From the NCBI GenBank assembly GCA_964007475.1, contig OZ023273.1, positions 9,933,922 through 9,997,921 of the forward strand: a DNA stretch of 64,000 bases, read 5' to 3'. A model generated the notes under the pieces. The model did not search any database and was not told the DNA's origin. It was given only the letters and a program-made list of their open reading frames with translations. The stretch is from Hybos culiciformis (taxonomy: Eukaryota > Arthropoda > Insecta > Diptera > Hybotidae). Of this stretch, positions 30,029 to 45,000 are shown piece after piece; position 1 is the stretch's first letter, and the number at the start of each line of letters is the position of its first letter. The position numbers and the translations under genes were made by a program.

Positions 30029-33000
30029 TCAAACAAAGCTCCCATAATTCCTATCAACACTGCTAGGATTCTCTTCAGATTCTTCTTTTTCTTCTTCCAA
30101 CACAGCTTCTTTTGGTATTTCTGGGACTGATAAGGCTGACCTTGTAAAGAATGCCATTTTTTCTCTAAAAAAAATAATAAAATAGGGAAATTACAACAAC
30201 CTATTAAGTCTGAATTGTTTAATAATATGATTTTGTTAAATTAAATTACATTAAATAAATCCAAGAAAAATCTTATCGAATATTTTAATAACAGTTTTTA
30301 ATATAATATTATTTTTACTATATTTAGGACTAAATAATAATAAATAAAAGAAATAAAAAATTTCCAGAAGTAAGTACATATACATAAATATTTCCATTTT
30401 CTATGAAAACAAAAATTATGTAAATACTCACTTTAAAGTTATCAAATCAGGTGAACCTTTTGGTATTTTTGTTTTTCTTAATTTATAAATTTCTTTTGAT
30501 GTTTTATGCAGCAATTTCTGTAATTCTTTGTTTTCTGACGAATGAGATGGATCAACCTTTTCAACCAATCTTTGAAAATCTTCATTTTCAATAGCCCAAG
30601 CTGCAATCTTAGAATCCTTTGAATCTCTTGCACTTTCAAGTCTAAAAAAAGAAAATTAGAATTTTTTTAATTGCGCTTCCAAAATAAAATTCATGTGTAT
30701 AAACGAGAAAATTATATTCGACTAACGTTTGCTTAAGATTTTTTAATTTTGATATTTCATCATTTAAAAATGATAGTTTACTATGTTGAGCCTGAAGATC
30801 TAATTCTAAATCCAAGCTAGTTCGGGGAATTTGCAGTTGTGGAACTTCTAAAATAGATTAATAATTTGAATACATATTTTATATTGGATAATTAACTCAA
30901 AAAGATTGAATTTTAAGCCGATACGTACTTGATGTTTGCTTGGGAATTTTATTGAAAAGCCTAAGTGATCGTCGCTCGGCAGCACCACGTTGAAATGTTG
31001 TATTGTAGTTATTATTATTGCGATTCTCCATTGCGAAACGTTGCGGTGTTACGAAATGCATTGCTGAATCTGAGTCACTTCGATTCAAACGACAAATATA
31101 GGAATTTTTAGCTGCAACAGCACTCGGAGAAAATGTCTGTGATCTTTTTACTTGACGTTCATCAATTGCACCTAAATCCTTTGAAGATCTACATTTTTCT
31201 GGTGGAAAAGCACATTCCGTGTTAGTTTCCTTATCAACATATTCTTGCTTAACGTTATCCATGTAAGTGTCCAGCATTTGTTTAGTTAAGTCAGCTAAAA
31301 AAATATGTAAATTAAATCTTATTTATGTATTTCAAACGTTTTTTTAAACGTATTCTGAAAATTGTAGAAAAAAATAAAAACTTCAAAAAGTTTCGAAGTT
31401 ATAATAATAGACTAGCCGATTCGACCCATCTTCTACGCCTCTTATTAAGAAATATATAAAAAAAACATTTAGGAAAACTTTGAAAGAAATATTTTTTTAA
31501 TAGTAACATCTTTTTCGAAGGAGCAGTATTGTATTTCCTATCGCGTCGGTAAATAAATGTTCGAATTAAATATTATATAAAATATATTATAGTATGAGTG
31601 CTTTTACATTATGTTGTCATTAGAAGAAAAATTCATAAAATTATTATTATATGTATATTATTAAGTTATTACATATATAATGTATAGAAAATCGATTTTC
31701 TCGGACCTATTTTTCAGATAACTTAATTATTACTTTGTTGTCATTTAAACACAAGAATTTGAATGAATACGTAAAGCTTATAGTAAGTTTTTCGGATTTT
31801 GATTTGAGCTATGACAAAGGTTAAGATAATGCACTCTTAAAAATGTTAAGATTTGATTTGTTAATTAGGGTCATTATCTGACAACCACAATTTACATTTT
31901 TTCATAGTATCTTACCGTTCCCTTCCGAAAAATCTTCTTCATCGTCATCTTCTGGACTCAAATTCAATTGCTCTTGAAGTTCTTCACCAATTTGTTCTGG
32001 AATATCATCATCTATTTGTGGACCTTGCTGATTTCTTGTAAGTGTGGATGTTTGAGATGAAATTATAGTGGACTCATTATCAGATGATTCTTCTTTACAA
32101 GCTCCACTCAGCTCCACACCTGTCTGCAAAAATCTTGAACTAAGAACATTATACCATTTTAGGCTGGCATCATCAGGGTTGAATTCAGCTAGACTTATTT
32201 GAACCGAGCCAACAATGTCTTCTTTTTGTCCACAAACATTAACAACGGTTATTTGAAGTACTTTACTTAAGATTTTTGCAAGAGATATTGGTACAGCAAA
32301 GTTTTCCCCAAAAATTGGTTTTTGAAATTCCGTTACCGATTTGGTTCGTATTGTTTGCAATGCATTTGGCAATAAAGCTGCTCTTAAATATCTAAAAATA
32401 TTAATAATTTCGTTATCATTAAAATCGATGTCAATAAATAAAAATCAATAATCTTTTACTGTGACGATTTAATCAACAAAATTGTATCTTAATTAAAAAA
32501 AAAGTGTACGTTTGTGAAAATTACATTAAGAATTAAAACAATTATTTATTCTGAAAATAGAAGTCTGTCCTTAATTTCGGATGATATTTAGAATATGCAA
32601 ACATATGAGATATTAAAATTGTGTACATTTGTTCAATGTATTATCGTGATACTTACACTTCAGAATTTTCAAATAGACCTAATGCTCCTAGATTTGTAGC
32701 TCTTTCTATTGTCACTACAAGCACATTTTCATTTTTAAAATATTTTATTCCGATTTGTACTTGCACCAAATCCTTGGGTTTTGATGTTAAATGTAGAGCT
32801 CTTGATGCTTCAAAAACACCTGAATCACCAGCAACGGATTCATTACTTACTGCAGCAGAAACTGATCGGGTATTAGAGGCAGATGATGACCTACTTAATA
32901 TATTATCCTGTGGTAAATCTAGTAAAGAAGGTTTTTCATAAATTGGTGAAAGGGGAGCACCAAGATTAAGAGGAGGCTGTTTGAGTTCTAATTCTTGCAA

Positions 33001-36000
33001 ACGTTCTTCCAATCGCATACAATCTAAGACTGTTGATTCTAATTCAGAGTATTCGGCTGATAAATTTAAATTTGAAGTATTAACATAGGTCGGCTCTGGC
33101 AATTGCTGTTGTTGATCACCATATTTCATTGGAGATGCTGGAGGTGTAGTTTCCATAGATAAATTACTTCGTGGTGATAGTGAAATATCAGATGGATGTT
33201 GCGATAATCTTGGTTGTCTACGGTTAATGTCAACTACATCGATTTGAGGCTCTACGGTAAGAATGTCACCGTAAATTTCAGTAAAACTAAGTGCACTCTT
33301 ACTGCTGGCTGTTGATAAACTTCCTAAACTGGAACCACTACTGATTGAAAAATTACTCTCGGATGAAAACGATTTAAGACGTTCCTCAAGCATTTTAGTT
33401 GATTTTAACGCTTCTTGTAATTTGGCCAATAAAATTTGTTTATCTTCATGTAATCTTAAACGATTCGCAATGCAAACATTTGTAGCTTCATGTGCACTTT
33501 TTAAATCTTCTTCAAGTTTTTTGCAAGTTTGTTGAATTGAATTAATTTCATCAGGAGTTTTTGCTTTTGGTAAAATGCTTCTTAGCTCCTTTAATAATTT
33601 CTCTTTTTCTTGAATTAATAGTAAGCGATCTTTATCTGACTCAAGTTGACAAGGATCAATTTTCTCAACATGATCAGCCAATTGCTGTTGTAATTGCTTT
33701 ATTCTTTTCCGCCATTCAGAATATTGTAATTTGGTTTTAGCCATTTCTGCAAATTTAGCACCACTATTTGTGTTTTCGGTTGATAAATCAGTTTGACTGG
33801 CCACACATATTCGATCGAAAAATGCTGGACTAACATCATTTACATCTTCGTTATACTGTTGACGAGTTAATTCATTTTTTATTTGCATTATACTTTGCAT
33901 AAGTTCTTCTCTAACTTTTTCTCCCGATACTAAAGATTTTTGTAATTTCAGCATCTCTTCGCGTATTGCTCGAACTTCATTGATACTGTAGCAACCATTT
34001 TCATGTGCACTCAATTTTTGCTCAACTCTGAATTAATTAAAAAAAAATTTATAATAAAATAGATTAATGTACAATTTTAGCAAAGTACATCTTAAAATTT
34101 ATTGTTACAATTTTTTTTTGATAAAAACTTACGAGTATAATGTGTCTACTCCACGTTGAGTATTCGATATGTCGTTATCAATATGCATCATTTCTTGTTT
34201 TAATCTTCTGACACGTTCTTTGGCCAAAACTAAATCTGCTCTTAATAAATCTGGATCGTGTCTTGTACTTAGTGAACTGGATGATGAGCTTACTAAAAAT
34301 TATAATATGAATATATAGTTAATTGAAAGCGATTGAAAACTACAAGTGAAATTCAGTGATCAGTTACAATATTTTGGAATGCCTATTACAATAATTCTCT
34401 TAATAAAAATACGTACATTTGAAGATTAAAATATTATTTTTCTCTACAATCAAATTGTTGATTCATTAAATTGTAAGACTTATTTTTATTTACACAAATG
34501 TTATGATAAAGCTAATTATTTTCTATAATTATGGAATACATTATACAATGAAATATTTTGCAAATATTTTTATTGATCAATATTTGTGAAAAAAAAAAAA
34601 AATTAATATATATCTAGAAAATTTTTAAAATTCTTTCAATAGAAGTGAATCAAATAGATATTATAAATTAGAAAAAAAGGGATCTGAACATCTCCTTAAT
34701 TTTCAGATTTTAATTAAAAATAAAAGTTAGAATTTTTTTGTCAAGAATATTTGATTCTAAATTTTATTCTCGGAACTTGTTTTGAATTTTTTTTTTAATT
34801 TCAGAAAACTATTTTCTATTGATCACAGATGTATATTATAATCTTAATACACTTATTAGGATAAATATTATTAACAGGTGATCAATTCTAACAATGAAAC
34901 TAATCATATAAAGCAGTAGAATCTCGAAGCCAACATATTACGCACATCTTAAAAATCTTAAAATTTTTTTAGTCCTTTTGTAATAATATGATTTCTTTTA
35001 TCAAAACAATTTCGACTTATTTCCTCATTTAATAAGGTTTCACTATTCTACAATATAAGCTATAGTCACTGACAATTTCCACATGTTTGAAAAATTCACT
35101 ATTCACATTAACTTACAACTGTTTCGACTTGCTGCTAATGTATTCAAGTGATCATATTCATCTTGCGCTAATATTAATCGTTGTTGTTTCAAATCATACA
35201 TTTCTTTTTTCTTTTCTAATGCTTCGTGTGCTGCACTAACATATTCTCTAAGCATAGCCTGTTGTACACTTTTCCATTCTTGTCTTGGATCTTCTAATTG
35301 TGTTACTTGATGTATATGATCAATATAATATCTGCCAATTTTCGGATCATAAGATTCTTCCCATCCATGCGGTAATTCATCTCCTATACAATCTTCAAAT
35401 GATTGTGGTTTCGTATATCTAAAAATAAACAAAAGAATTTTTTTTTAAAAATTTATTAAATAAATTTATATTAAAATTTTTATTAAATTGCAAAAATTAG
35501 TGTGAAATTTCCATTTATTTTTGTAGAATTCCTTAATAAATCTGTTACATCCACTAATTTTATGAAGTTAGATTAGGCACTTAATTTAGTAAGAAACTAA
35601 AACAAAATACACATACATGATTAAGTTCATATGTAGAATAATATATACTATAAGCACCATGGGACTTTAAGCTCCACCAACTCACTATTTCGTACATAAC
35701 CGGTTTAATTTAAATATAATATTTATACTAAGTATATGAAATATATTTTTTGAATTAATAATTTGTTTCATCGGAAGTAAATTATTTAGAATCTTCTATT
35801 TTTAAAACATATTTACAAAAATTTTTGGTTTATAAATATTTTGACTCTTGAATTCTATTATTTTATAAGTATGTATAGGTACATTTATAGTTTTTTAATT
35901 TATATTTTTCAATATATGAAAACGATGATTAAAAATCATAAAAATTATTTCCAGGAAAATTTTATTCAACTTTCAATTAAATATTGAAACAAATTTTTTT

Positions 36001-39000
36001 TTTTTCCAAATTTTAAATTATAAATTTTATAAGTAAGATAACGCTAAAATTTATTCGAATAATTTTAACGAGTAAAATTTTTTTTTAATTCCTAAGAATA
36101 AACAAAAAAAATTATTTACAATTAGGTTTTTTCTTCTCAATTTCTTTCTTTTTTTTTATTATATATATATTTTTACCTAGGTACATTAATTTTTTATTAC
36201 TTTTTTTAAAAATGATTAAAAAATGTAAAAATAAAAAATATCATTTATATAAAAAAAAAAAAGTGTATATATTATTGAATAAACAAAAATTTTATCTTCC
36301 TATGTACTCTCAATTTAATTTAAAAAAAATTTTTTAGATAAAATTTATTTTTAAAACTACATACTTTTAATAAGATTTCAAGAAAAACCAAAAAAAAAAA
36401 AATAATAATAATAATTTGTGTACATAACTAACAAATTCTTCAGTAAAAAAAAAAAAGATATGGCACGCATAGAATAAAAAATAAAAATATATTTTTTCTT
36501 TAGCCTTTTAAGACACCAAGTATATCAGATGGATAGTTTTCTTCCTTGGTTTTATCGTATATAAATGAAATAAGAATTAGAGTTGAAGTATAAAAAGAAT
36601 CATCTGTCAAAAATGCAAATTTATAAAATTGTTTTTGACATAGGTATTTATTTATATGTTATCAGATTCAACTAAAAACTTATATATAGTTAGTTATGTT
36701 ACTATATACGCATATATGGAAAATATTATACCTAATAATAATTAAAATTTTGAAACGATTATGAAATATAAATTAAGTATAATTAAGGCTGTGAATACTT
36801 TTTTATAGGAACAACAAAAAATTTAATATTTCGATATCAAAACTATTAGCATTAAATACATTTTTTTTTTTATTATTATTATTATTAAGTTAGTATCTAC
36901 CTACATACATATTTTAATATTTAAATAAGTATATGAAAATTTTAAATTCTTTGATAAGATTATAATGTTTTCAAAGTTTTAAACCTGATTTACTACGAAT
37001 TTATTATTGTGAAAAATTTCATTAAAAAAAAAAGAAAAAAAAAAAAGAGTTAATATTCTTACGAAAAAATCCTGTCTCTGAATTAATCTGAATTAATATG
37101 ATATAAGTATATCTATCTAATTACTTTTTTCATAGGCTATGCTATAATAATAATATTCATTAAGAAATTTAAATAAATGAAAGCTAAAAATTTGTAATTT
37201 CATCGTAAAGTTTATAAAATATGTATAAAGTTAAGTGTATGTAGGTATAAATTTTAGAAGTAGGGAGAATTCTCATTCAATAAAAATTGAAAAACAAAAC
37301 TTACAATCGCTCGTTGCCATTATCGAATAATATATGTTCTGGTATGCGAAGGTCAAATAATTTATTTTATATTTTTCATATTTAATATGCCTAAGTATAT
37401 TGTTAATGAAATAGAAAAAAAAAAAAATTATTATTATTTTTTTTTTTTTTTTTGTTAAAATATTTTCGTACTCATATATTTATGTATATTTTGTAAATAA
37501 AATATAATTCTTAGTACCAAAAAAAAAATAAAAAATACATATTGTACAAAATGTATAAAAAATTTCTTTATTTTTGAGCAAAAGAATTTTTATTATTATG
37601 ATTAAATATTTAAATTATAATGAGTCTTTTTTTTTTTTTTTTGCTTTATTAAGTGTGGAGTTGTGTAGTCTCTATTTTTAAGGTGAAAATCCCGTGAAAA
37701 ATTCAAATTATTTTTTTCTTTTCTATTAAAATTATATTAAGCGAAAATGCAATAATTCTCAATAAAAAATTTTAATTTTTGACTCAAATCTGATAGATAA
37801 CCAAAAATATGACGTTTTTGGAAACTGAAATATATCCTAGATCGAAATTTGTTTAAAAAAGATTTAAAATTTTATATGCCAAAATAATTTATGCATAATA
37901 CGTAATTATAACTATATAATACTAATTTAATAATTTAATAAAAAAAAAATTAAATTCTTATGTAAATTTTGCATTCTTTATACCAATAAGTAGGTACCCC
38001 AAAAAGACGAATTTATACTTAGTTGAATTTGATTGAACCTTTACGAGAACGAAGAGAAACATTGTGTGCAGTTAAAATTTGAATAAAAAATAAAAAAAAT
38101 AATAATAATAATCTGAAGTAGGTGGCTCTTAATTATTTCTCCTGATGCTAAATTTATTTTTATTAAGAAAATTTTTTAAAAACATCAAAGAAAAATTTGA
38201 ACAATTTTTAACGTATACGTATGTACATTATGCACAATATACTTTTTTTTATTAATACATTTTTTTTTTACTAATATATATGAATACTAATATATATACT
38301 TATATATACCCTAAATATCTATATTATAATAAGATATAAGTATGTATATATACATTCATTATATAGTCACTAATAATTGAGCTTACAAGTTACAACATTA
38401 TGCGAAATATTTTTGAGCAATAAAAATTTTGATAAATTTTTAAAAGTCATTAAATTCTTCGAGTGATAAAAATCTTGTTGAAATTATGTACAGATCTTTG
38501 GTTCTAAAGAAAAGACAATAATTACAATACAGTTTCTTCAGTTTTATGGTATATTATATATAATATGGCGGCTACCACAAAATGGAAGATTAAATATTTT
38601 TTCACAACCTCCATGGGTGTCAAATGAAAGTGTATGTATGACGAGTAGAATCCAATATGTATAGAAAATTAAATAAAAGTCTGAGGCACTATACATACTT
38701 TATTTATTTTATTTTTTTTAAACTGAGCGCCTAAGCACAGAGAAATTTTTATTAATTTCTTTTTTTATCATTTTCTACTTTTTAGTTCAATTTATTAAAG
38801 TTTTTTTTTTAATTTTTTTTTTATATTTGTTTTTATATTTTTTTAAATAACTACTTACTTATTAGATAATTTTAAATAGTAATATAGTATAATAATAAAG
38901 TTATACAATACATCGTTAAAAATTAGAGGGTTTTATGCAAAGCATTTTAAGAAACATATTATACATATAGTGTACATATGTAAGAGATGATTATTTTTAT

Positions 39001-42000
39001 GAAAATACATTTTTCAGAACATCTTTTAACTTGAACCAAAAATAAAATTTTACTTTTTTCATTTGTGTTTTCATAAAAATTACTAATTGTTTGCGATAAT
39101 TAAACGTAAGGAAAAGACAATTTGGCAATGATAATAAAATTGAAAGTTGATCTGATAAAAAAAAAATTGAAAGTTGTCCAAATTGATAAATTGTACTTAT
39201 GTTCCTCAAAAATTTAATCCAATAATATTTTTGATAATATATGTGTGAAAATACATCTGCAGCTTGAAAATCCAATGAAAAAAAGACATAAGATGTTCTA
39301 TACAATTAATGGATTTAATATGTAATGTAATTTAATTAAGTACATTTACGGGATAATTCTTAATTTATTAGCATAAGTATATCAATTCGTGTTTGTTACT
39401 CGAATTAGTTTAGTTATATATCACAATATGCCATACCCATACGTTATGCAATACATACACAATTTTCTGTATTCTTTTTTATTTGTGAATTTTTAAGTTA
39501 TCAACCCCGAATGGGTCAAAGAATTTGGACTGGGGGCTTAAAAATAAATTTACATGAAAATTGAAAAATATACCCCCAATTGTGCCCAAGGAAGCGAAGA
39601 AGAGCTGTGTGAATAGAGATCGTTCAAAGAAATATTACAAAAATAATATTTCAGTAAATTTTTTAAATTGAATGGTCGCAAGCGGGTTCTATACTTCATT
39701 TATCAGTTATTGTTCTACATTTTTTTTTTGAATAAAATTAAGTTTTTTGAAAATTTTTTTTTATTTATTTCATTTAAAGTAGGTACATTTTTTTATTATT
39801 TTTAATTTGAATTCATTAAAAATATATAATGTATGTTATGAACAGAACCCAATTCTATATTAAAATTGTTCTTTATGTACTGTATAATTTTTTTCAAAAT
39901 TTGACAATAGTTCTTTTGTTTCTTATTTCCATCTGTAATCCATTAAATATTCTAAGCCCATTTTACATTAACATAAGTATTCTGAGCACTTCCACAACAA
40001 TATAAGTTTAATCTTATGTTTGTAGCATTCCTTAGATTCGCATTTTCTCAACTAATACTAATTTATCATATAAATACAATCGATTTTTCATCTTATATAA
40101 ATAATGATAAGAACACTCATAACAATTCAGGTATTTTAATGTTGACATCACATATGGAAGATGGATTTATTAGAATTATTTTCATTTAAGGATTTACTAA
40201 AAGAATTACAAAAAATTTAATAACTTATACCCTTATATACACACCTACACACTATAAAGTTAGAAAAAAAAAAATTTTTAATTTTTCTTTATTTGTTTTT
40301 GTTGAACTATAAGTAAATCTTTGCTATTTTGCACTTTTTATATGTACAATTTTAATTCTAAAAAGTCATTAGGGCAATATTATTAAAAAGATATTCAATA
40401 CTAAGACTGGATTTTTCTAAAAAGGTTAAAACTAAAGAAGCCATTCAAACAACAAAATAATGGAAAAAAAAAATGCAAGAAAATAAGTAAAATTGTACAT
40501 ATTATAACCCAAGAATTGAAGGAATTAAAAATGTAAAATATCATGTTTGTAAGTCTATTTGGTCAAAATAAAATTATAACATTATGTATGCGTGTGTATT
40601 TTTCTTTTGGATGATAATCCAATTTGAAATCGACCTAAGATATCTAATTTCTTTCCTTATAACTAAGTATATCTATAAATATTTATTATTCACTAAGTTT
40701 TTAGTATAAGAAAAAATAATACTTATGTAAGTAGATAAGTTATAGATGTACATAAAATTTTATTCTTCTCTTCAATTATGTAGGTGTGTTTTTCGCAGTA
40801 TCTTTCGCTGGAAAACGCATAGTAAATTTTCATTTAATGCTGTCATGGTCCAAATTTCGAAGCTATAGGTAAAAACCGGCCAATTTAGCTTGTCTTGATA
40901 GTAATTTGTTATAAAAAAGTTTTTTGTTTGCAAAATAGGGTTTGTTCTCAGCTTGAATTCTATTTGGATCAACAAAACATTTATTAATTGTATAGGTGTT
41001 TTTTGTATCTCGTTTTTCAACAAAAAAAAAATATAGCTACCTCAATCTTAGACCTTGTCTTGTAAACATTGAATTATTAAAAGCTGATTTGCAGTTTTTT
41101 ATTGCTGAAAATCATTTTAATACAAAATTAAATTACGTAAGGATTCTTTATTCTAATTATATGTTAGTAGATACCTAATGTAATAAATTATGCTAGTTTA
41201 TAGTGAAAAAAAAAAAGAACTAAATTCAAACCCTTAAAATGCTTGTTTTTGTAATTGTGAAACATAATACAAACGAAATCATAACTTACAAATATTTTTT
41301 TTTGTCTAATGATCAGGTATAACATTTCTGTACCCAATATCTAATTGTTAAGATAAGTTTTGGAAATAAAATAAAATATTGAATAGATAGGTATTAAAGC
41401 TCGCTATTTTACACGACATTATCTTTATGGTTCTAAATTATAAAACAAAGATTTTAAATGCAAAATTAAAGAAAACATTTAGTTCTAGAAGTTTATGATA
41501 TTTATATACTTACTTTTTTCTCAAACATTTTTTTTAATTATTTTGCAATTTAAGCATTAAGTTCTAAAAATAGGAAAAATAAAACTAAGAATGATAAAGT
41601 ATAAAACTAAGTAAGTACATACGTAATATTTCTTTATTATAAATAATATGTGATCAAAATTTTTTTTCACATTTCATATTTTTCTTGCTGAAAATATTCT
41701 TGAAGTAAGATAAATTCAATTTATTTTATATTATGATACTATTCCGATGAATTTCATTCTATTTATTTATTTTTTTTTTCAATTTTCGATAAAAGAAATA
41801 ATGTTGGTTCACCATTTTTATTTTCTTATGAAATGTATCTAACATCAAATACCACATTATAGATACATACATCTTTGAACCAAAAAAAATAATTTCGAAG
41901 AAGTTCCGATTCACACAATTTTTATTGAATTAGACTATTATAGACAGGCGACATTATTATCAGCTCAGTTTACGTAAAATAAATTCTGTCGTAAACTGCC

Positions 42001-45000
42001 TTCAAATCGTATGCACAAAAAAAAACAAAATCAAAATACATATATTTTAAAAAATAATTAAAATAACCGAATAAAATGCAAATATTTATAATAAATTCTA
42101 AACAAACAAAAAAAAAAAAAAAAAAATAATAATAATGATTGGAGAAGACCCGAATATTTTTATAAAATAAATTGATTATTTTTTTTTTATAATGTTTGTT
42201 TGTTTGCTAGTGAAATAAGTAAGTTGGAGCAGGACAAGAGTTGAAAGGGAAACAAATACTACAAACATACATACATCTAATTTATTATTATTATTATTAT
42301 TATAAAAAATACATATTTTACAGCTTGTCAGAGCCACATTCCATTCTTATTTTTGTGTGTTATCTGACTACTGAACTGCTGTCAAGAGCGTTCAAAATGC
42401 ATTTTTTTTTTTGTTGGAAATAAATATACAAAAAAAAAAAAAAAGAAAAAAAGAAATGAAAAAGATATAAATTTTTAATGCATTGAGAAAAAAATATATA
42501 TAATGTATATATATTTTTTTTTACACACACCAAGCTGAATCTATGCATTCATTATAAATATAGAAGTAAATTGAAATTAAAAAAAAAAAAAAAATCCAAT
42601 CACCTTACATATTTTGTTGGCTTAAGGACCGTATGTCGTAAGTGTTATTTTTGGGGTACATTAAAAATATAAAATTCACTCAATTGTAGTCAGTTGCGCG
42701 CGGACATTATATACATTTTAGATATCATCGTCATAATAATCATAAAAATCATTATGATTTTTATAATCTTCTAGAAAGATACATATAAAAGTACCTAGTT
42801 TATTATATATTTTTTTTTTATCATGTAAATATTATGTATATAATATAGTCTAGGAAAAATATAAGAGTAGGTATTTTAAATGATAACCTCCAGTTTACTA
42901 TATTCATACATGTATATGTATGTAATTTAAAGTATACATACACATTATGTAATTGAAAGCCAGAGCTAGTAGAGCCGAGCAAATAAAATAAAAACTTGTA
43001 GATTTCTTAACTCAGGTTTGTAAATAAGGCAAAACGATATCGTATGACATTAAGTATAGTAAGTATTATTTAAGTATACGTAAAAAATATAGAACATTAC
43101 CTCATAAATGAAGTATGGGACCTGTTTTTAGCATTTTGATTTAAGGTACTTTAATTTTACGTTTACAATCAGGGACTGAACATATTTTACAGGTTCTTCC
43201 AACATCATTATACTCATACCATTTAGCCATAATACCATATAATTTTTGATGCAAAACGGGATGTCAAGCTTCCAGAAAAAAAAATTACTTACTAAAAAAA
43301 AAATTTTGACGTTTAAGTATATAAAAAATAAAATATTAAATTGTAACATTCGAAGAACTTCTGAAGAAAATGAATACCAATTCGGGATAAGATAATTTTT
43401 GTTATAAGTAGTTTGAATTAAACACAGTGACTTCGAAAATTAAATTTATTTATTTTATTTGTCGCACTTTATATTATGGAATTGTTTTGGAATTACTTTG
43501 TACAGTTTGCTACAAACTAGCACCATGGAGGAATAAATAATTTACTTATAATTCTGTTTCTGTATAAAGATGTTTTTCAGGATCCAGATGCTTAATAAAA
43601 ATACATAAATTTTTTTTTAGCTCTCTTTCAACTAAAATTCCGTCGTCGCTTCATATTTTTTTTTTTTTTTTCAAATATTTAAAATATATGTACATATGAA
43701 ATGTATGTTTAAAAAAAAAAACATAAAACAGGAGCCGGAACCAAAATATTACAGGAATGCGTATATTTGAATATGGTATAAATATCGATCAACATTCAAA
43801 TCAAACATTTTTTATATGTAAGTCTAAGTATTATTATGCGGCTATGTTCTACAAGCATAAATATAATGATCTACTTTTTCCAAAGAAACTGTCTGCATTT
43901 AGTTATAAGTTGAGAAAATGTTTTTAGATATTCTAATCGACAATTTAAAATTTTCATAAAATAAACTATTTTCATACACGCCGTGAAAGAACGAAGACAG
44001 AAGATAGTCTGAATCTAAAAAATTTCTTAAAAAATTCTATTGAAGTAATAAAGTAAATAATAATTGCATACAACTAATTATATACTTAACTTAAAAATAA
44101 TTAACATCAGATACTTATTGTGTATTTTAAAGATTGAAGAATATAAGTTCTAAATTAATTTAATCGTAAGTTGGTACGCTAATTATTTTTTTACTGACTT
44201 ACAATAGAGTTATGTAAAAGACAAAAAGATTAAGGCTCCAAATCTAATTTATTTTTCAATTATGTGCATAGAAAAAGTTATTCAAATTAAAAAAAAAGAG
44301 GTAAAATTTTCAATACGAGAGGTAGCAGCGATATGTGTATAGTTTTTTTAATATGAATAAAAACTTACATAGAGCAGAGATAAAAGTCTTATTAAGTTTT
44401 TTATGCATTTTACAGGAAAAAAAAAAAACATAAATGTAAGGTGAACAACCGCTATTTTCTCACAAACATTTTTTTTTTCCTATTTTTATTAATTTTCATT
44501 TAAGAAAATTTTTTTTATTATTTTAAGTTGTTGAGATTTTAGTATCTATAAAAGGATTATTTGTCTTCAAAAAAAAAGCTTTAGGTCTTAAAAATTTTAT
44601 AACCATAATTATTTCAAAAGATTTATGACTAGAATTTACTAACTGTGCTTGTAAAATATTTTCCCTTTTTTTTTCGTAAATAAGTCAATAAAATGAACCA
44701 TAAAGTAAATGCTACCAAACGAACTGACAAGCCTATTTAATTCTAGAATTTATATTTTATTAGATTAATAAAGGTTTAGGTCATTAAACGCGTGCACTTG
44801 TTACCTCAAAAGAAAATTTTTCATGCAGAATTACATTTAAATTAAATCGTAATCGATTTGAGAGTTTTCGATAAATTATTTTTTTTTTTAATTAAGTAAG
44901 TCAGAAAATGTCGTTGGCTTTATATAAGAAACGAATGGGACATTAACTTGAATTTGGAGACTCATTGTTTGATAAAGATAACTTTCATTAGTTATAATTT

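Noticed and set aside
32621..32941. 106-codon plus-strand frame
   Set aside because: Antisense shadow of the kibra C2/coiled-coil exon (34027-32657).
38997..39305. 102-codon minus-strand open frame in kibra intron 1
   Set aside because: Hydrophobic, Phe/Tyr/Leu-biased translation typical of A/T-rich noncoding DNA; no family motif, splice or poly(A) context.
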